The position numbers and the translations under genes were made by a program. The notes beneath the pieces are model-generated. The model did not search any database. It was not told where the DNA came from and saw nothing but the letters and a program-made list of their open reading frames with translations. Of a DNA stretch of 64,000 nt, positions 36,379 to 47,794 are shown one piece after another. Position 1 is the first letter of the stretch. Each line of letters opens with the position of its first letter. Source of the stretch: Rhabdophis nuchalis (Eukaryota > Chordata > Lepidosauria > Squamata > Natricidae); the NCBI GenBank assembly GCA_039707465.1, contig CM077645.1, positions 145,755,503 to 145,819,502 of the forward strand. Direction: 5' to 3'.

Positions 36379-36844
36379 GATTTATTTCTTTGTCCTCATC
36401 CAAGAATATTTGTTTCCTTAATATACAGAATTCAGCATACCCAACTACAAACCTGGTCAACTCAGACAGAGCAACTGTTGAACAGGAGAATAGATCTAGA
36501 TCGGTAGAATACCATTCTGGTTTTTAACTAGCATCAACAACATATACTCAAAATCTATTAAATGCTTTATGGTGCATTTGGATAAAAGATAGCTGATTGT
36601 AGCTGATAGCTGACCTTGGGTCTTGCAATTGTTATATTTTGAAAAATTCTAGAAGAAATCAAGTCCACCAAGAAGATAACTGTAATACATGTCCTACTAT
36701 TTGCTTCTGGAAGACAAATTAATCTGATGTCCTTAATGCTTCAAGGCCTTGCTTTTCTAATTCATGAATTATTGTATTTCTTCTCCTCCTCCTTTCTTTT
36801 ATCTCACTTTCTCTCACTCATCCAAAAATTCTGGACTTTCTACA

Positions 36845-36865
36845 TGCCACTGAATAGTAAAAAAA
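36845..36865. repeat. Poly-A run
   Basis: About 17 A residues interrupted only at the ends, upstream of a very short LINE tail. Confidence 0.8.
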
Positions 36866-36961
36866 AAAAAAAAAAGAACAATACCCAACAGTTTGGAGCA
36901 GGGCTGCTGGAATGTTGAAATACTGTATGTGCCTTTTGTATTTGCTTCTAGTACTTTTTTC

Positions 36962-37030
36962 TTCTTCCCGCCCTGGGTCCTCTGTGGAGAAGGGCGGGAT
37001 ATAAATATGATTAAATAAATTAAAAAGGAC
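36962..37030 (+). mobile_element. Extremely 5'-truncated LINE 3' end (about 65 bp)
   Basis: cgccctgggtcctctgtgga followed by gaagggcgggatataaat and an A/T tail matches only the last 60 bases of the LINE subfamily at 216-1,493. Such stubs result when reverse transcription stops soon after priming. Confidence 0.72.
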
Positions 37031-37589
37031 ACTAATATTAAAAGTAAAATGTTTTTCCACAATCTTTGCTTTTTAAAAATATGGAAAGGGATTTTTGGAA
37101 TTGTGATGCTTTCTCCCATCTGGAAATTAAATTCATCACCTTTTCTGGCTACTCAGAAGATATGGATAGACATCCATTCTGTGTTCTCTCATATTCAAAT
37201 TTGCAAATGTATATTTGCTTTCTTGCTTATGGTTTAGCAGGATTTTTAAATGCATCTCTTCTTAACACCTTACATTAATTTCTACAACTTTCTTGTCACA
37301 CTTGGCTTCAATTGATCTTTATCTTAGACATCATTAGAATAAACTTTGAGTTCATAGATTCTTTGGGAAAAATAGTCAGCTGCGTATTTCCCAAATTTTG
37401 CTATATCCCGTTTAAATACATATGCACACACAGACAAAGAAAAGCACTTTGATGATTATTATATTGTCTCATTGTCATTCTACTCATATCCAAAGCATTT
37501 CTGGAGGTTCATACTCTGAAGAGTTATGACTCCTCAAATATATAATGAAAGTGATAATAAGATCCCAGGTTTCTTTCCTTTTTTGCAAA

Positions 37590-38260
37590 TACCGTATTTT
37601 TCGGAGTATAAGACACTTTGGAATATAAGACACCTTAATTTTTGGGGAGGAAAAAAAAATCTGCCTCTGCCTACCAACATCCATGGTATTCATCTGGCTA
37701 GCGTCCTGTCAGTGTGTGAGAGAGTTGAGGGCTATTTGGAAACAAACAGTATTTGCTGAGTGAGCAACAAGGAAGGAGACAGCAACAAGCCAGACCGTGG
37801 CTTGTTCTGTATTAATGCTGTGCTGATAGTTGAAACTAAAACTGAAAGTGAAACTTCTCTGCTGAACTACCACATCGGAAAGCCTGCTTTTGGTATTGTA
37901 TATATACTGAACGTGTTATGTTATATTATATATAAAGAGAAGTTATTGAATCCTGCTGAATCAGTTACTTATGTGTGCTTTCTGAATGTTATTTCTGCTG
38001 TGAACTCTGACACATCCTTGCAGTAAATAGCGAACAGCCTGGTCAGCTTCAGTACATTATTGCACCCTGATTCAGCATGAGCAGCTGATTGGCCTCCCAG
38101 AATACCCCCAATCAGCTGTTCCAGGCTGCAGGAATTACCACAGACCATCGCCTCTTCCGTGCCTTGCATTTTTGGCTACATTCGGTGTACAAGACAAACC
38201 CAACTTTTCACCCTCTTTTAGGGGGAGAAAAGCGTGTCTCATGCTCCAAAAAATACAGTA
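37590..38260. mobile_element. Non-autonomous DNA transposon (671 bp) with taccgtatttttcgg terminus
   Basis: The left end taccgtatttttcggagtat and the complement of the right end (tactgtattttttggag...) form imperfect terminal inverted repeats. Both are followed inward by an agac(a/c)c-type block. The inside contains an 88-codon frame without family signature and a caatcagctg block. It resembles the widespread vertebrate elements with this terminus; the superfamily is left open. Confidence 0.7.
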
Positions 38261-38261
38261 T

Positions 38262-39965
38262 ATCTTTACTTGTCTATATTCCAAAAGGGGTACAAGTTTA
38301 AACATTGTTCAAACTGCTGCATGAGATATACCGTGTTAACACAAACTGCATTTCCTTTCACTTTTTCTGTGACCACATTATCATTATGGTTTTGTCCATT
38401 TTTAAACAGAGGAAAGGGGATGCTGGTGTTTTCTATGACTAATAATATTGCATTGAGTATAGTCTTCTGTTTTTTTATATTTTGAAGGGGGGGGGGGGGG
38501 AATCCAGATACACTTTCTTTTCCCAAACCAGAGAATATGTCAACATCTGAAAATCACTACTTCAGTAAATTATTACCTTTGTCTTTCTGAACTGAATTAC
38601 TGTGTTAGCCAAAATATTTATATCATTACTTCCTATAGTCTCAACATTAACTTTCAGTGAGAGTTACTATCAGCATAAAATGAGTCTTGGTATTTTCAAA
38701 GCTCATCATAATCAACATGCTTATTTTGATAGCAAAATATTTATATTTGCAAATGAACAGCGGTGAAGAGAGGCTTTCCAGAGAGTTTTAATCTATTCTT
38801 GGCTTTTGGTCACCATTTTATACGTATTTGGCATATTTATCTGAAATGTGGCATTAAAATAGTAAAAATATTGTTGTAAGCAACTTTTTACAACTTATTA
38901 AAATAATAGAGCCACCACACAGCTCAGACCTCCTAAAGATACAGTAATATTAAATGACTATTAAGAAGCAACAATCCTACAGCAGCAGTTGCAGAACATA
39001 GAACATCCCTTAGCCCAAATTAAGGGACTCCGTTCAACATGGCATTAAGGTTTTGTACAATGTCACGTCTGCCTTTTCTTGCCCTTATTCTTCCATACAG
39101 TATTTTGCATGTAAGACTATATGCTTCCTGCTAAAAAGAAAATTGAACTGGAAAAATAATTTGCCCTTATTATCATATTTTCACTAAATCCAGCAGGACC
39201 TCTTCATTAAAAGTAAATTATTTGGGTAAAAGGTAGAGGAACAGAGTAAACAAATGATTTTCTGAAAATATATATACCACACACAGAAGGAGCAAACAAG
39301 TGAAATAATTGACACAGTATGGATGAACATTAGTTCTACTATAGTCCCTGAATCTCAGCATGGGAATACAGAATCAGAAAAAAAGAATCCAGGCTCGTGT
39401 CTTCAGTGAATCACAAAGCTTTCTAGAGAACCTTGGTCTCTTTCTCAATCCAACTGACCACACAGAAGACAACATTAAGGGTGATCTCTGTCTGCTGCCT
39501 TGAGCTCCAAAGAAAAGTTAGGTTACAAATGCAATATTATATAAACAGAAAAACAAAAATGAGTTATAGTAATATGATCACTGACCCAGTGCTGTATTTC
39601 ACTGATTTCAAATACTGTAATTCTTCTGCTGAATGAAATTATAACCAAATAGTGACTTTAGAATTTAAACAGTAAGAATAAGAAATCAGCTAGGGAAGAT
39701 AAATAATTATTAAACAGTGGCTTGGCCTGAGATATAAAATATATAACTAAACCCCGGGTTTTGCTGCCTGTTATAGCAGCCTATTTAATTTTAACATGCT
39801 CTCTCAGATTTGTAAGTGAAACATTACTCAGCGTCACAAATCTAGTGTTTGTTGTCTTATTACTAAAAAAAACCCCACTCAACTTTCATTGTGATATTTC
39901 CGCCTCTACATATTCAAACAGTTATTGGGATAGAGTAGAACAGTAAAAATTAATTTAGGACAAAT
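38262..39965. other. Intron without recognised gene
   Basis: AT-rich with a poly-G run of 12 at 38,488-38,500. No exon or classifiable mobile element recognised. Confidence 0.42.
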
Positions 39966-39968
39966 ATG

Positions 39969-40138
39969 GTATGTTGTTGTTAGTTGCGAAATCATGTCCG
40001 ACCCATCACATCCCCATGGACAACATTCCTCCGGGCCTTCCTGTCCTCTACCATGGCCCGGTGTCAATTTAACCTCACACAGACTGCTTCGATGACTCCA
40101 TCCAGCCACCTCATTCTCTGTCATCCCCTTATACATCC
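39969..40138 (-). mobile_element. BovB/RTE-type repeat 3' end
   Basis: The + strand begins gttgttgttagttgcgaaat, complementary to an (AAC)n tail, then catgtccgacccatcacatc and cttcctgtcctctaccatgg. This is the 3' end of a common squamate RTE-type LINE family. It is about 170 bases and directly precedes the SINE at 40,148. Confidence 0.7.
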
Positions 40139-40147
40139 TTCATCAAT

Positions 40148-40385
40148 GAGACCCGATTTAGTGAAATGGTTAAGGCACTTGGCTAGAAATCATGAGATAG
40201 TAAGTTGTAGTCCTGCCTTAAATATAAAGCCAGCTGGATGACCTTAGGTCAGTCGCTCTCTCTCAGCCCTAGGAAGCAGGCAATGGCAAACCACTTCTAA
40301 AAAACTTTGCCAAGAAAATTGTAGGGATTAGTCCAGGCAATCATGATGAGTCAACCCTGATTTGAAGGTATAGCGACATATTTGC
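40148..40385 (+). mobile_element. Sauria-like tRNA-derived SINE
   Basis: The head atttagtgaaatggttaagg then cacttggctagaaatcatga contains an A-box-like tggttaaggcac. The body has aaagccagctggatgacctt and cgctctctctcagccc. The 3' part aagcaggcaatggcaaacca, then aactttgccaagaaaattg and gagtcaaccctgatttgaag, resembles the BovB-related SINE tail. It is nearly complete but diverged. Confidence 0.82.
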
Positions 40386-40389
40386 ACAT

Positions 40390-41210
40390 GCTCAGAGTCA
40401 CACAGACACACCTTCTTCATACCTTTTGTCCTAAATCTTTCTTTTTCCTATTCTAATTTACTTCAGCATCATCCAATTCAGTGAATCCAGGGAAACCTGT
40501 TTCGTGCTCGATTGTTAAGCAATTGTTGCCCTTCATGTCGTTTTCTTCACTTATCCATTGTTTCAACCAGGCTGCATTGCTGACCCCACCCCCACAGCTT
40601 CCCACCCCCATTGCTGTCATTCCTGAGCTGTTAAAGCCATCCAAGTGTCATCTGTGAACTACACTAAATCATTGATCTTCCTGAGAACATTAGCCTGTTC
40701 TTCTAAACCTGCTATCTGATTTCTTCTAATTGACAGCTCTTCGTCTCAGTGTATAAAGGTATACACTTACTTCCTCAAAAATTAAGTGAAAAATTGTGTT
40801 AGCCTACGGATGTAACAGCTTGCCTGATATGCAAAGTTATTGTTTCCTTACAGTAAGAAAAATAGCTGGCTCAAGTAGGTATTTATTCTTTTCAATGTGG
40901 AAATGGAAAAGGGATTGGTATGTATACTAAAGTAGCCAAAGCCGCCACTAGTGCCCATTGTTTTTGTTGCTCATTCCTGAAGCAAGTCTACAGTATTGTT
41001 TGCTTCAGAGACACTACCGAGACCTGGATCTTTCCAGTACATTGAATGACAGCTAGACAGTGCAGGACACTTTCCTAAAATCACCCGTGTGTTTGTGTAT
41101 ATGTGTTTTAGCATGTTTTCTCTAACTAAGACAAATAATGATCTTGATTGGAAGGAGTAGTTGTTAAAATTACAACTACTGAAAGAATATACAGTAGTTA
41201 AGGGACTTTA
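40390..41210. other. Intron without recognised gene
   Basis: No exon or classifiable mobile element recognised. Confidence 0.42.
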
Positions 41211-41214
41211 AATA

Positions 41215-41603
41215 CAGGCAGTCCTTGACTTACAACAGTTCATTTAGTGACTGTTCAAAGTTACAATGGCCCTAGAAAAGTGACATGACTATTTTTCACA
41301 CAACCATTGCAGGATTCCCCATGGTCACATGATGAAAATTTGGATGCTGGGCAACTGACTCATATTTGTGATGGCTGCTGTGTCCTGGGGTCAGGTAATC
41401 CGCTTTTGCAACCTTCTGACAAGAAAAGTCAATGGGGAATCCAGATACGCTTAACAACCATGTTACTAACTTAACAGGTGCAGTGATTCACTTAACAACT
41501 GTGGCACAAAAAGTTGTAAGATGGGGCCAACTCACTTAACAAATGTTTTACTTAGCAAGATAAATTTTGGGGTCAATTGTGATTGTAATTCGAGGACTCC
41601 CAG
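41215..41603 (-). mobile_element. Tigger-like MITE copy 5, complete, flanked by TA
   Basis: 389 bp with TA on both sides (41,213-41,214 and 41,604-41,605). The ends caggcagtccttgacttaca and attcgaggactcccag are imperfect inverted repeats. It carries all family landmarks in reverse order, including caaccttctgacaagaaaag and acttaacaactgtggcac. It is one of the best-preserved copies and useful as a family reference. Confidence 0.82.
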
Positions 41604-41880
41604 TACAAGTAGCGGTTGTATTTGTATGATTGTTTAAGACAGTGGTCCTTACCAATTCTGAATGTTTCATTCATTTATTTGTGGTATCAAACACTGTTCT
41701 ATAGTCTGCCCAGTGTGCCGCAGTATTAACTATAATCATTTTAGATAGTTTAGAATAATTATAATTTTTCTTTTAACTTAATTGTGATTCTGTTGTTTTA
41801 TTTGGTGGGATATATAACCAAATAAAGATTGATGTCATTTTGATTTTATATTTGTGTTTTTTTGTATAGCACCAGACATT

Positions 41881-41924
41881 ATGTGATTTTCAATATCAAG
41901 ATTTATTGATATTGAAAATCACAT
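41881..41924. repeat. Perfect hairpin: 19-bp arms, 6-nt loop
   Basis: atgtgattttcaatatcaa at 41,881-41,899 is followed by gattta and its exact reverse complement at 41,906-41,924. Confidence 0.9.
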
Positions 41925-41929
41925 TTCTT

Positions 41930-42480
41930 CAGTTGCTTTAGTAATCTAAAATTGTGGTAAAATAATTCTTCCATGGTACACAACTCAGTGAGTTTATTTT
42001 AGTATTTTTTTGTTGTACTTGTTTCTAATAGTAATATTTGCATTATTCAAGGACCTTTTGGTTTTTTGGTTTTTATCAAATTGAAACATATGTTCAGGCT
42101 TTATTTTTGTACCTCAAGGGTATTTTTAATGACTGATGCATTTGTTTACCCTGCTTGTTTGCTTTTGCTTGCTGACTTTTGGTAGCACTTGGCCAAATGG
42201 GCTTGATGCAGAGTCACTTTGTCAAAGGATTAGCCAAAGCACTGGATTCTGCTAATCACAATTCCAAATGCAGACTCTCTTTAAGGAAATAGCTACATCC
42301 GAAATAAGCTCTGAGAAAATAATAATAGGCCTATTATTTTGTTCTTGTATGATCGTCCTAATGAAAGGCTTGCAATAAGCTTTCCTCCACAAAATAATAG
42401 GATTAAAGTCATCTTTCAAATTTTGTTAGCATTTTGGGTAAAATATATTTAGAGGAACAGTCAGTAATGGTTTCCTCTTA
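41930..42480. other. Intron segment, candidate single-copy DNA
   Basis: No gene recognised. The part at about 42,140-42,290 has balanced composition, includes acttggccaaatggg and caaaggattagcc, and shows no repeat signature. An 18-bp palindrome, aataataggcctattatt, lies near 42,320-42,337. Confidence 0.35.
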
Positions 42481-42485
42481 TATTT

Positions 42486-42630
42486 GCTACCGGTTTGAAA
42501 CTGGGAGCGCTTGTGGCACTTCTGCGCATGCACACAGCATCCGTGATGACGTCTGGGCAGGTGGGTGGAGGCTCCCGCTGCCACTACCCATTCACCTGAA
42601 CTGGGGTGAACCTGCAGAATACTACCTCTG
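42486..42630 (-). mobile_element. hAT-type MITE fragment (family of the right window edge)
   Basis: Contains ctaccggtttgaaactggga, catccgtgatgacgtctggg and caggtgggtggaggctc, complementary to landmarks in the element starting at 63,851. Both termini are degraded. Confidence 0.5.
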
Positions 42631-42639
42631 GGGACAGTC

Positions 42640-44930
42640 CTATATACAGCAACAACTTTCGCATTATTACATTTCAAATTAAATAGGGAAGTACTGTACT
42701 TGTAATGTAGTTAATTATGTGTGTTTTTATTCGTTCATTTTTGTAAATGTAAATAGATGTAAAATTCAATGTAAAATTAATGTTTGAAACTAAAGGAACT
42801 ATTTTTAACTAATTTTAAATTAATTTCTAATTAACTTTGAAATTACTGTAAATCATTTTGAAAAAATAATTGACTGATTAATTAGGTGAATCGCTCAATT
42901 ATTGGAATTCAGTTTTAAATCTTTTTGCTTAAAATATGAGTAAATTTTGCCAAATGCTTAAACAGTCTTGAACACTGTATTTATATTGGAAGGGAGGTAT
43001 AAATCCTCATTAAAGATACAAAATAAATTAACGAGTCTCCAATTTCATTCAGAACTGTTCTTTTGACTTAAATAAAGCTATTGTGAGCAATAGAACTGTA
43101 AATAGAGAATAGTTGTGCATCCCTAACTCTGACTTTCCACAAGCACAACATTGAAGTTAGTGCATCAAATCAAGGAGTGAAAACGTTGTAGCAGACAATG
43201 TGTTTTCTCTTCCTGTGTTTCATATCCTTGTTATTAAGTTTGTGTCTAAATCTAATTATAATTGTCAAAAATAATCAGTGAAAAAATGAAGGGAAGATAT
43301 TGAAATGTGTGTATGAATATATATAAGAGAGAAATGAAGGGAGAGAGCTCCCTCGTATCCAAATCATGTCCAATAATTCCTGTGGGATCCCTTTACACAT
43401 CCTTTTCTAGATATTTTTGAGAAGGGGAGCTGGACAATCTCCCCCCCCCCCCCGCCCCCCGCCTTCTCAAGCATCACTTGTGTCCTATCACTGAAGTATA
43501 TTGGTCTAGTAAGCCTTTTGGGAATTGGGGCGCAATTCAGACAGTATAATTCACTTATTAGTGCTGGCAAAGGACCCAGACAGTTTGGAAAATCGGAAAG
43601 GGAACAAAATAAGGAAGGTCTCGAAGGAGAAATTTCTTGGATGGGAAAGGTTACTTTAAGCAATATATCCTGACAACCAACTATCACTACAAATGCCCAT
43701 TGTGCAGTAGTATAACAGTACAATCACAGAATTTGGAACAGGTTTTAAAATCGACAACTCACAATTGCACTCTAAGTTATTTGAGGCACATAATGTGCTG
43801 CATTAGAATATTACCTGTAGTAACAATTTTACGCAGTTGTAAATAAGTGATTAAAAAGCTATGATGATTATATGAGTACAGAAATGCAAAATAAGTTTGT
43901 TGACATGTGAACAATCTTTCTTATGGCTTTTACATTTTATATTAAATTCCAGAATGCATGACAGAATCATGCTGAACAAAATAAAATTTATATTTCAAAG
44001 TAAGTGACTACAATTTTTGTTAAAAATCCACATTTACAATTCCCCGTATTTATAATATTTTCCAAACTGGATAGTAAGAGATCTTCAGTTGTAATGAGCA
44101 CAGAAAATATCATAGTTATTATTTTTCTTTGGATTAGCTCTTAAAAGCATATCTTACACTTTTTTCTCTGAAAAGAAAAGAACCTCTAACTCAGGCTGTC
44201 CCTGGGTAAGAATTAGGCAGCCAACAAATGTAAGTAAATAAATAAAATAAAAAGCAAATATCTTTGAGTGGAATTGCATTGCATTCTGTCTATACATACT
44301 GTCTAATTCTTGTATGTATCCTTCTATTTGTTTAGTTGCCTTTGATGTAACCTTTTAATCACTATGCTTTCGGGCAACAATTCTTTTGATCCTAGATTCT
44401 GTTTCCCTCTGTTGTGAGGATTAGAAAACTGCCTGTTATGATCAAATTGTTAACACAGGAAATGTGAGGTATTAGTCAACTTTCAGGTGAGTGATGGGAC
44501 TAGGTTTGTTCTGTGAAGTATCTGGTAACTATGCAGCAAAATCTGCCAAGTTCTCTTCATCCTATCTTGAATCACAGCTGAGTGCATGTTGTGGCATTTA
44601 TTCTTTGCTCCAAATAATCTTCCCGTAGTGCTAATCCTGTGCTTTTAGCACAGCCTTTTATTCCTGTGCACTCTAAATTAAAAAGATTTTTTTTTTAAAA
44701 AAAAACCCTTTTTACTGATTTTTGGTTTGGGTCTCCATCATGAGGAAGAGTTGCTTTGTATAATCTGATGAACACATTTAAGTTCAAAGAGATAGGGGAA
44801 GAAAGAATATAACCACTAAAACCATTTTGTAAATATTACTTAAGAGATTATAGAATGTTCTAAAAGAGCATTATAAGAGGCTACACAAGTTCAAAACATT
44901 ATATTTAGATTTATACGTTCACATGCAAAC
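42640..44930. other. AT-rich intron without recognised gene
   Basis: No exon or classifiable mobile element recognised. A poly-C block lies at 43,441-43,460. Short LINE-type tails (aataaataaaataaaa) appear near 44,230-44,250. Confidence 0.42.
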
Positions 44931-44931
44931 A

Positions 44932-46566
44932 TACAGCTGTGTGAAAAAGTCCTGCACGGTTTATGGTTTACGGTTTATGACATTTTTTGTATAGGCCATT
45001 TATTTTATGATATTTTCTTGCATGCTTACAATGCATGCTTACAATGACTATGAACACAGATTGATTGATGCATACTCAGTGTTGCAATTACTAAGGCCAA
45101 TGCTAGTGTTTTGTTAACATTTTTATTGTTTGTGGCCCTGAAACGGACTGTTTAGTTACTAAACATGGTTACTAATATGAAATTGGCCAGCCTTTATTGC
45201 TTATCACTAGGCAGCATTGCTTCGGCATAGACTGTATAAGCCTTTGCATGTGATCTTTGGTGACAGTGTGGTGCCAGGCTGCAATAATGGATTCAATTAG
45301 CTCCTGCTTGGTCTTCGGATGTTTCTTGCTTATTTCGTAACCAATCTTGGCCCACAAGTTCTCAATTGGGTTCAAATCCAGGCTCTGAGCTGGCCAATCA
45401 GGAGTCGAATACCATGCTTCTTCATCCACTTCTGGATGCACTTGGCTCGATGACAAGGATTATTGTCATCTGGGAAGTAAAAGTCCTTCCCTACAAGTTG
45501 ATGAGCTGAAGGAAGCCAGGTCTTTTCCAGGACTTTAACATACTGCTTGGAATTCATGATTCCCTACACAATTTGTATCCAACCAATACCAGAAGCAGTG
45601 ATGCAGCCCCAGATCATAACGTGCAATGGATGCTTCATAGATAGATTCAGGCAGTACGGCCTAAATTCTTCAGCTGGAAATCTTCTGACATACTTATTGC
45701 ACTGATTCCCAGTCAAGTAGAAATTGCTCTCATCACTGACGATGACCTTGGCCCACTGTTTGTTGGTCCACTTGGCATACTTCTTGGACCACGCACATTG
45801 ACGAGAGTGGTGACCGTCTGTGATCAAAGGCTACTTCGAGCCCTGCAGCCTTTGAGCCCTCTGGCAAGCAGTCTGTGAAACACTGTGCTTGTGCACTTTT
45901 ACATCACATGTTTCACCCCAAATTCTTGTTATCTGAGTTGAGGTGAGCTTCTTGTCAGCCAATGAAATGCATTGCAGAGCCCAATCTTACCATTTTGTCA
46001 ACTTTCTTGGTCTTGCAGAGTGGAGCCTGTCATCAATTGAACTAGTTATTTGGTATTTTTCAACCACTCTGCTCACTGTGGTGTGATGGCATTTCACTCT
46101 CTTGGCTATTTCTGTACAGGAGTAACCCTCTTCATGAAGCACAATGATGTGATGCCACTGTTCAGTACTGGTGAAAGCAAAGGCCTTCATCCTTGCCTGC
46201 AGCCAGAGCAAAATTAAATTTCTTGATGCTTTTCATGCCTATTTATAGTCAGAGAGTATGACAACATTGATTGGCTCATAGATTTAGCCTCTGTGCATTT
46301 TGATTGGTCAGCCAAAGCTCACTGCTGATTGGCTATTTTTGATCCTAACATTCTCGAAAATTCAAGTTGTGTTTGTTTTAGCACATAAACTCACTCAAAA
46401 CCTTTAAAAGACTTTGGTTATATTAATAAAATTATGCATCTCAATCCGACTACAGAAATTTTCATCAAAGTACTAATTTTGCTTGGTTTCTATGAGTGAA
46501 AAGTTGATTAAACATATAAATATAGCTTCAAACTGAAAGCGTGCAGGACTTTTTCACACAGCTGTA
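44932..46566 (-). mobile_element. Almost complete Tc1-like DNA transposon (1,631 bp) with TA duplication
   Basis: Terminal inverted repeats of 25 bp at 44,934-44,958 and 46,540-46,564 match perfectly and start CAGCTGTGTGAAAAAGTCCT. TA flanks both sides (44,932-44,933 and 46,565-46,566), the canonical Tc1/mariner target duplication. The interior encodes a broken transposase on the minus strand. Length and organisation are those of a full Tc1 element. A 13-bp tandem duplication (gcatgcttacaat) sits at 45,028-45,053. Confidence 0.93.
45172..46211 (-). pseudogene. Tc1-like DD34E transposase, inactivated
   Basis: Transposases of this family bind the terminal repeats and cut and paste the element at TA sites. 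Pieces in order on the minus strand: a helix-turn-helix region (HHIIVLHEEGYSCTEIAKRV and TTVSRVVEKYQ, about 46,040-46,170); after a gap with stops, VSDESNFYL (first catalytic Asp, about 45,725), MIWGCITASG, and FPDDNNPCHRAK (second Asp, about 45,460). In another frame comes DWPAQSLDLNPIENLW (Glu, about 45,370) and the C-terminus. Frameshift and stop changes lie near 45,420, 45,560 and 45,830-45,990. All three catalytic residues survive in the text, but no single frame encodes them. Confidence 0.9.
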
Positions 46567-46569
46567 ACT

Positions 46570-47385
46570 AACCTGTTATTCCTTTTCAAGTTAAGCAACA
46601 TTATGCAAACTACAGAATTAAGTAAGATGTGTTAAGCCAAGGAATTGAAACATGCAATAAGAAAAAAGAAGGAAATATAACTAAATCAAGTTTATACCAA
46701 ATCATTCACTATTTTTCTCCATGCCTTTCTGTCATTCAAGGTTGGTATTATCAAGGTAATCCAAACAAGAAACAGAATCAAGAACATAAGTACTACCTTT
46801 ATTGTAAAAGTAAAGTATATTAAATAGAATCTTGCAAGAGTAAAAGTATTTTTCCACTCCTATCTTTATTTTTCCCCATCTGAGCTGTTTCTTAATAGAC
46901 CGTTGCTGTGACTGCTTATATTCCTTCTGTCTTCCAAGGTCCTTCAGCCATTCCATTACAATACAGAATATAGAATAATATCCTAAACTTTCTATCAGGT
47001 GGTCAACTGATAATATAATAACATCCTATATAATAACATTTCTTTTAAATGGGCCTTTGGCATCAGTGCAAATTTCTATTTTAAAAGAAAACTGAATTTA
47101 ACAATACCCTAAAGCATTTTCTTAATCATAAAAACCAAATTCTGCAAACAATACCAATGATTATCTGAAATCTTTTTAGTCAGACTTCAGGCTTTCCTCA
47201 GGACGGAATGAAAGATGGAAGCCTTGGTCATTCTTGAGGAGTATATCTCTTGCCACCAGGGTGGGGATAGCACACCAAAGCCAAAGTATTTGAACTTCAG
47301 TTTCAGTATTTGTTCTTCCAAAGAAGACTTAGGGTTGATTTCCTTAAAAAAAATTGCAATGGAAGTCAAATTCCATATTTACTTT
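46570..47385. other. Intron without recognised gene
   Basis: No exon or classifiable mobile element recognised. Confidence 0.4.
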
Positions 47386-47387
47386 GC

Positions 47388-47436
47388 TGAAATCTCTAGA
47401 TACAGCTTGCTGAAATCTCTAGATACAGCTTGCTGA
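47388..47436. repeat. Tandem duplication of a 23-bp unit
   Basis: ctgaaatctctagatacagc occurs twice in direct succession, each followed by ttg. Confidence 0.85.
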
Positions 47437-47753
47437 CAGATAAATGAATCTTCACTCTCATGGCAAACCCACATTAGAGAAGGTGGGAGATAGAGTTATA
47501 AGGAAAATTTTATGAATTTGGGACCACTTTTCTTCACTGCATGAGAATTGTGAACACCTGAAAAAGAATATTTGATAATGTAATTTATACTGTTAATATA
47601 GGTAATATTTTATTTCTGATCTTTGAATGGTAAAGCTTATTGCTGGTCTGGAACACTCTACCTTACATCAATTTATATAAAACACTAATTAATGATGGAA
47701 GAAACCCAGATTTGACTATTGCACTTAAAATTAGCAATTCAAAGTAGTTTTGA

Positions 47754-47790
47754 CACTTTACTAATACTATCCCAGATTATTAGTAAAGTG
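47754..47790. repeat. Perfect 13-bp inverted repeat, 11-nt loop
   Basis: cactttactaata (47,754-47,766) and tattagtaaagtg (47,778-47,790) are exact reverse complements. Confidence 0.85.
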
Positions 47791-47794
47791 CAAC

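Noticed and set aside
37760..38026. 88-codon frame inside the DNA transposon at 37,590-38,260
   Set aside because: No transposase motif and no similarity I recognise; probably chance.
39120..39170. Possible last GMDS exon because of an attgaactggaaa stretch
   Set aside because: Neighbouring codons do not match the expected KAKQKLNWKP context and no acceptor precedes it.
40148..40230. tRNA gene
   Set aside because: A- and B-box-like words belong to a SINE head; there is no full cloverleaf.
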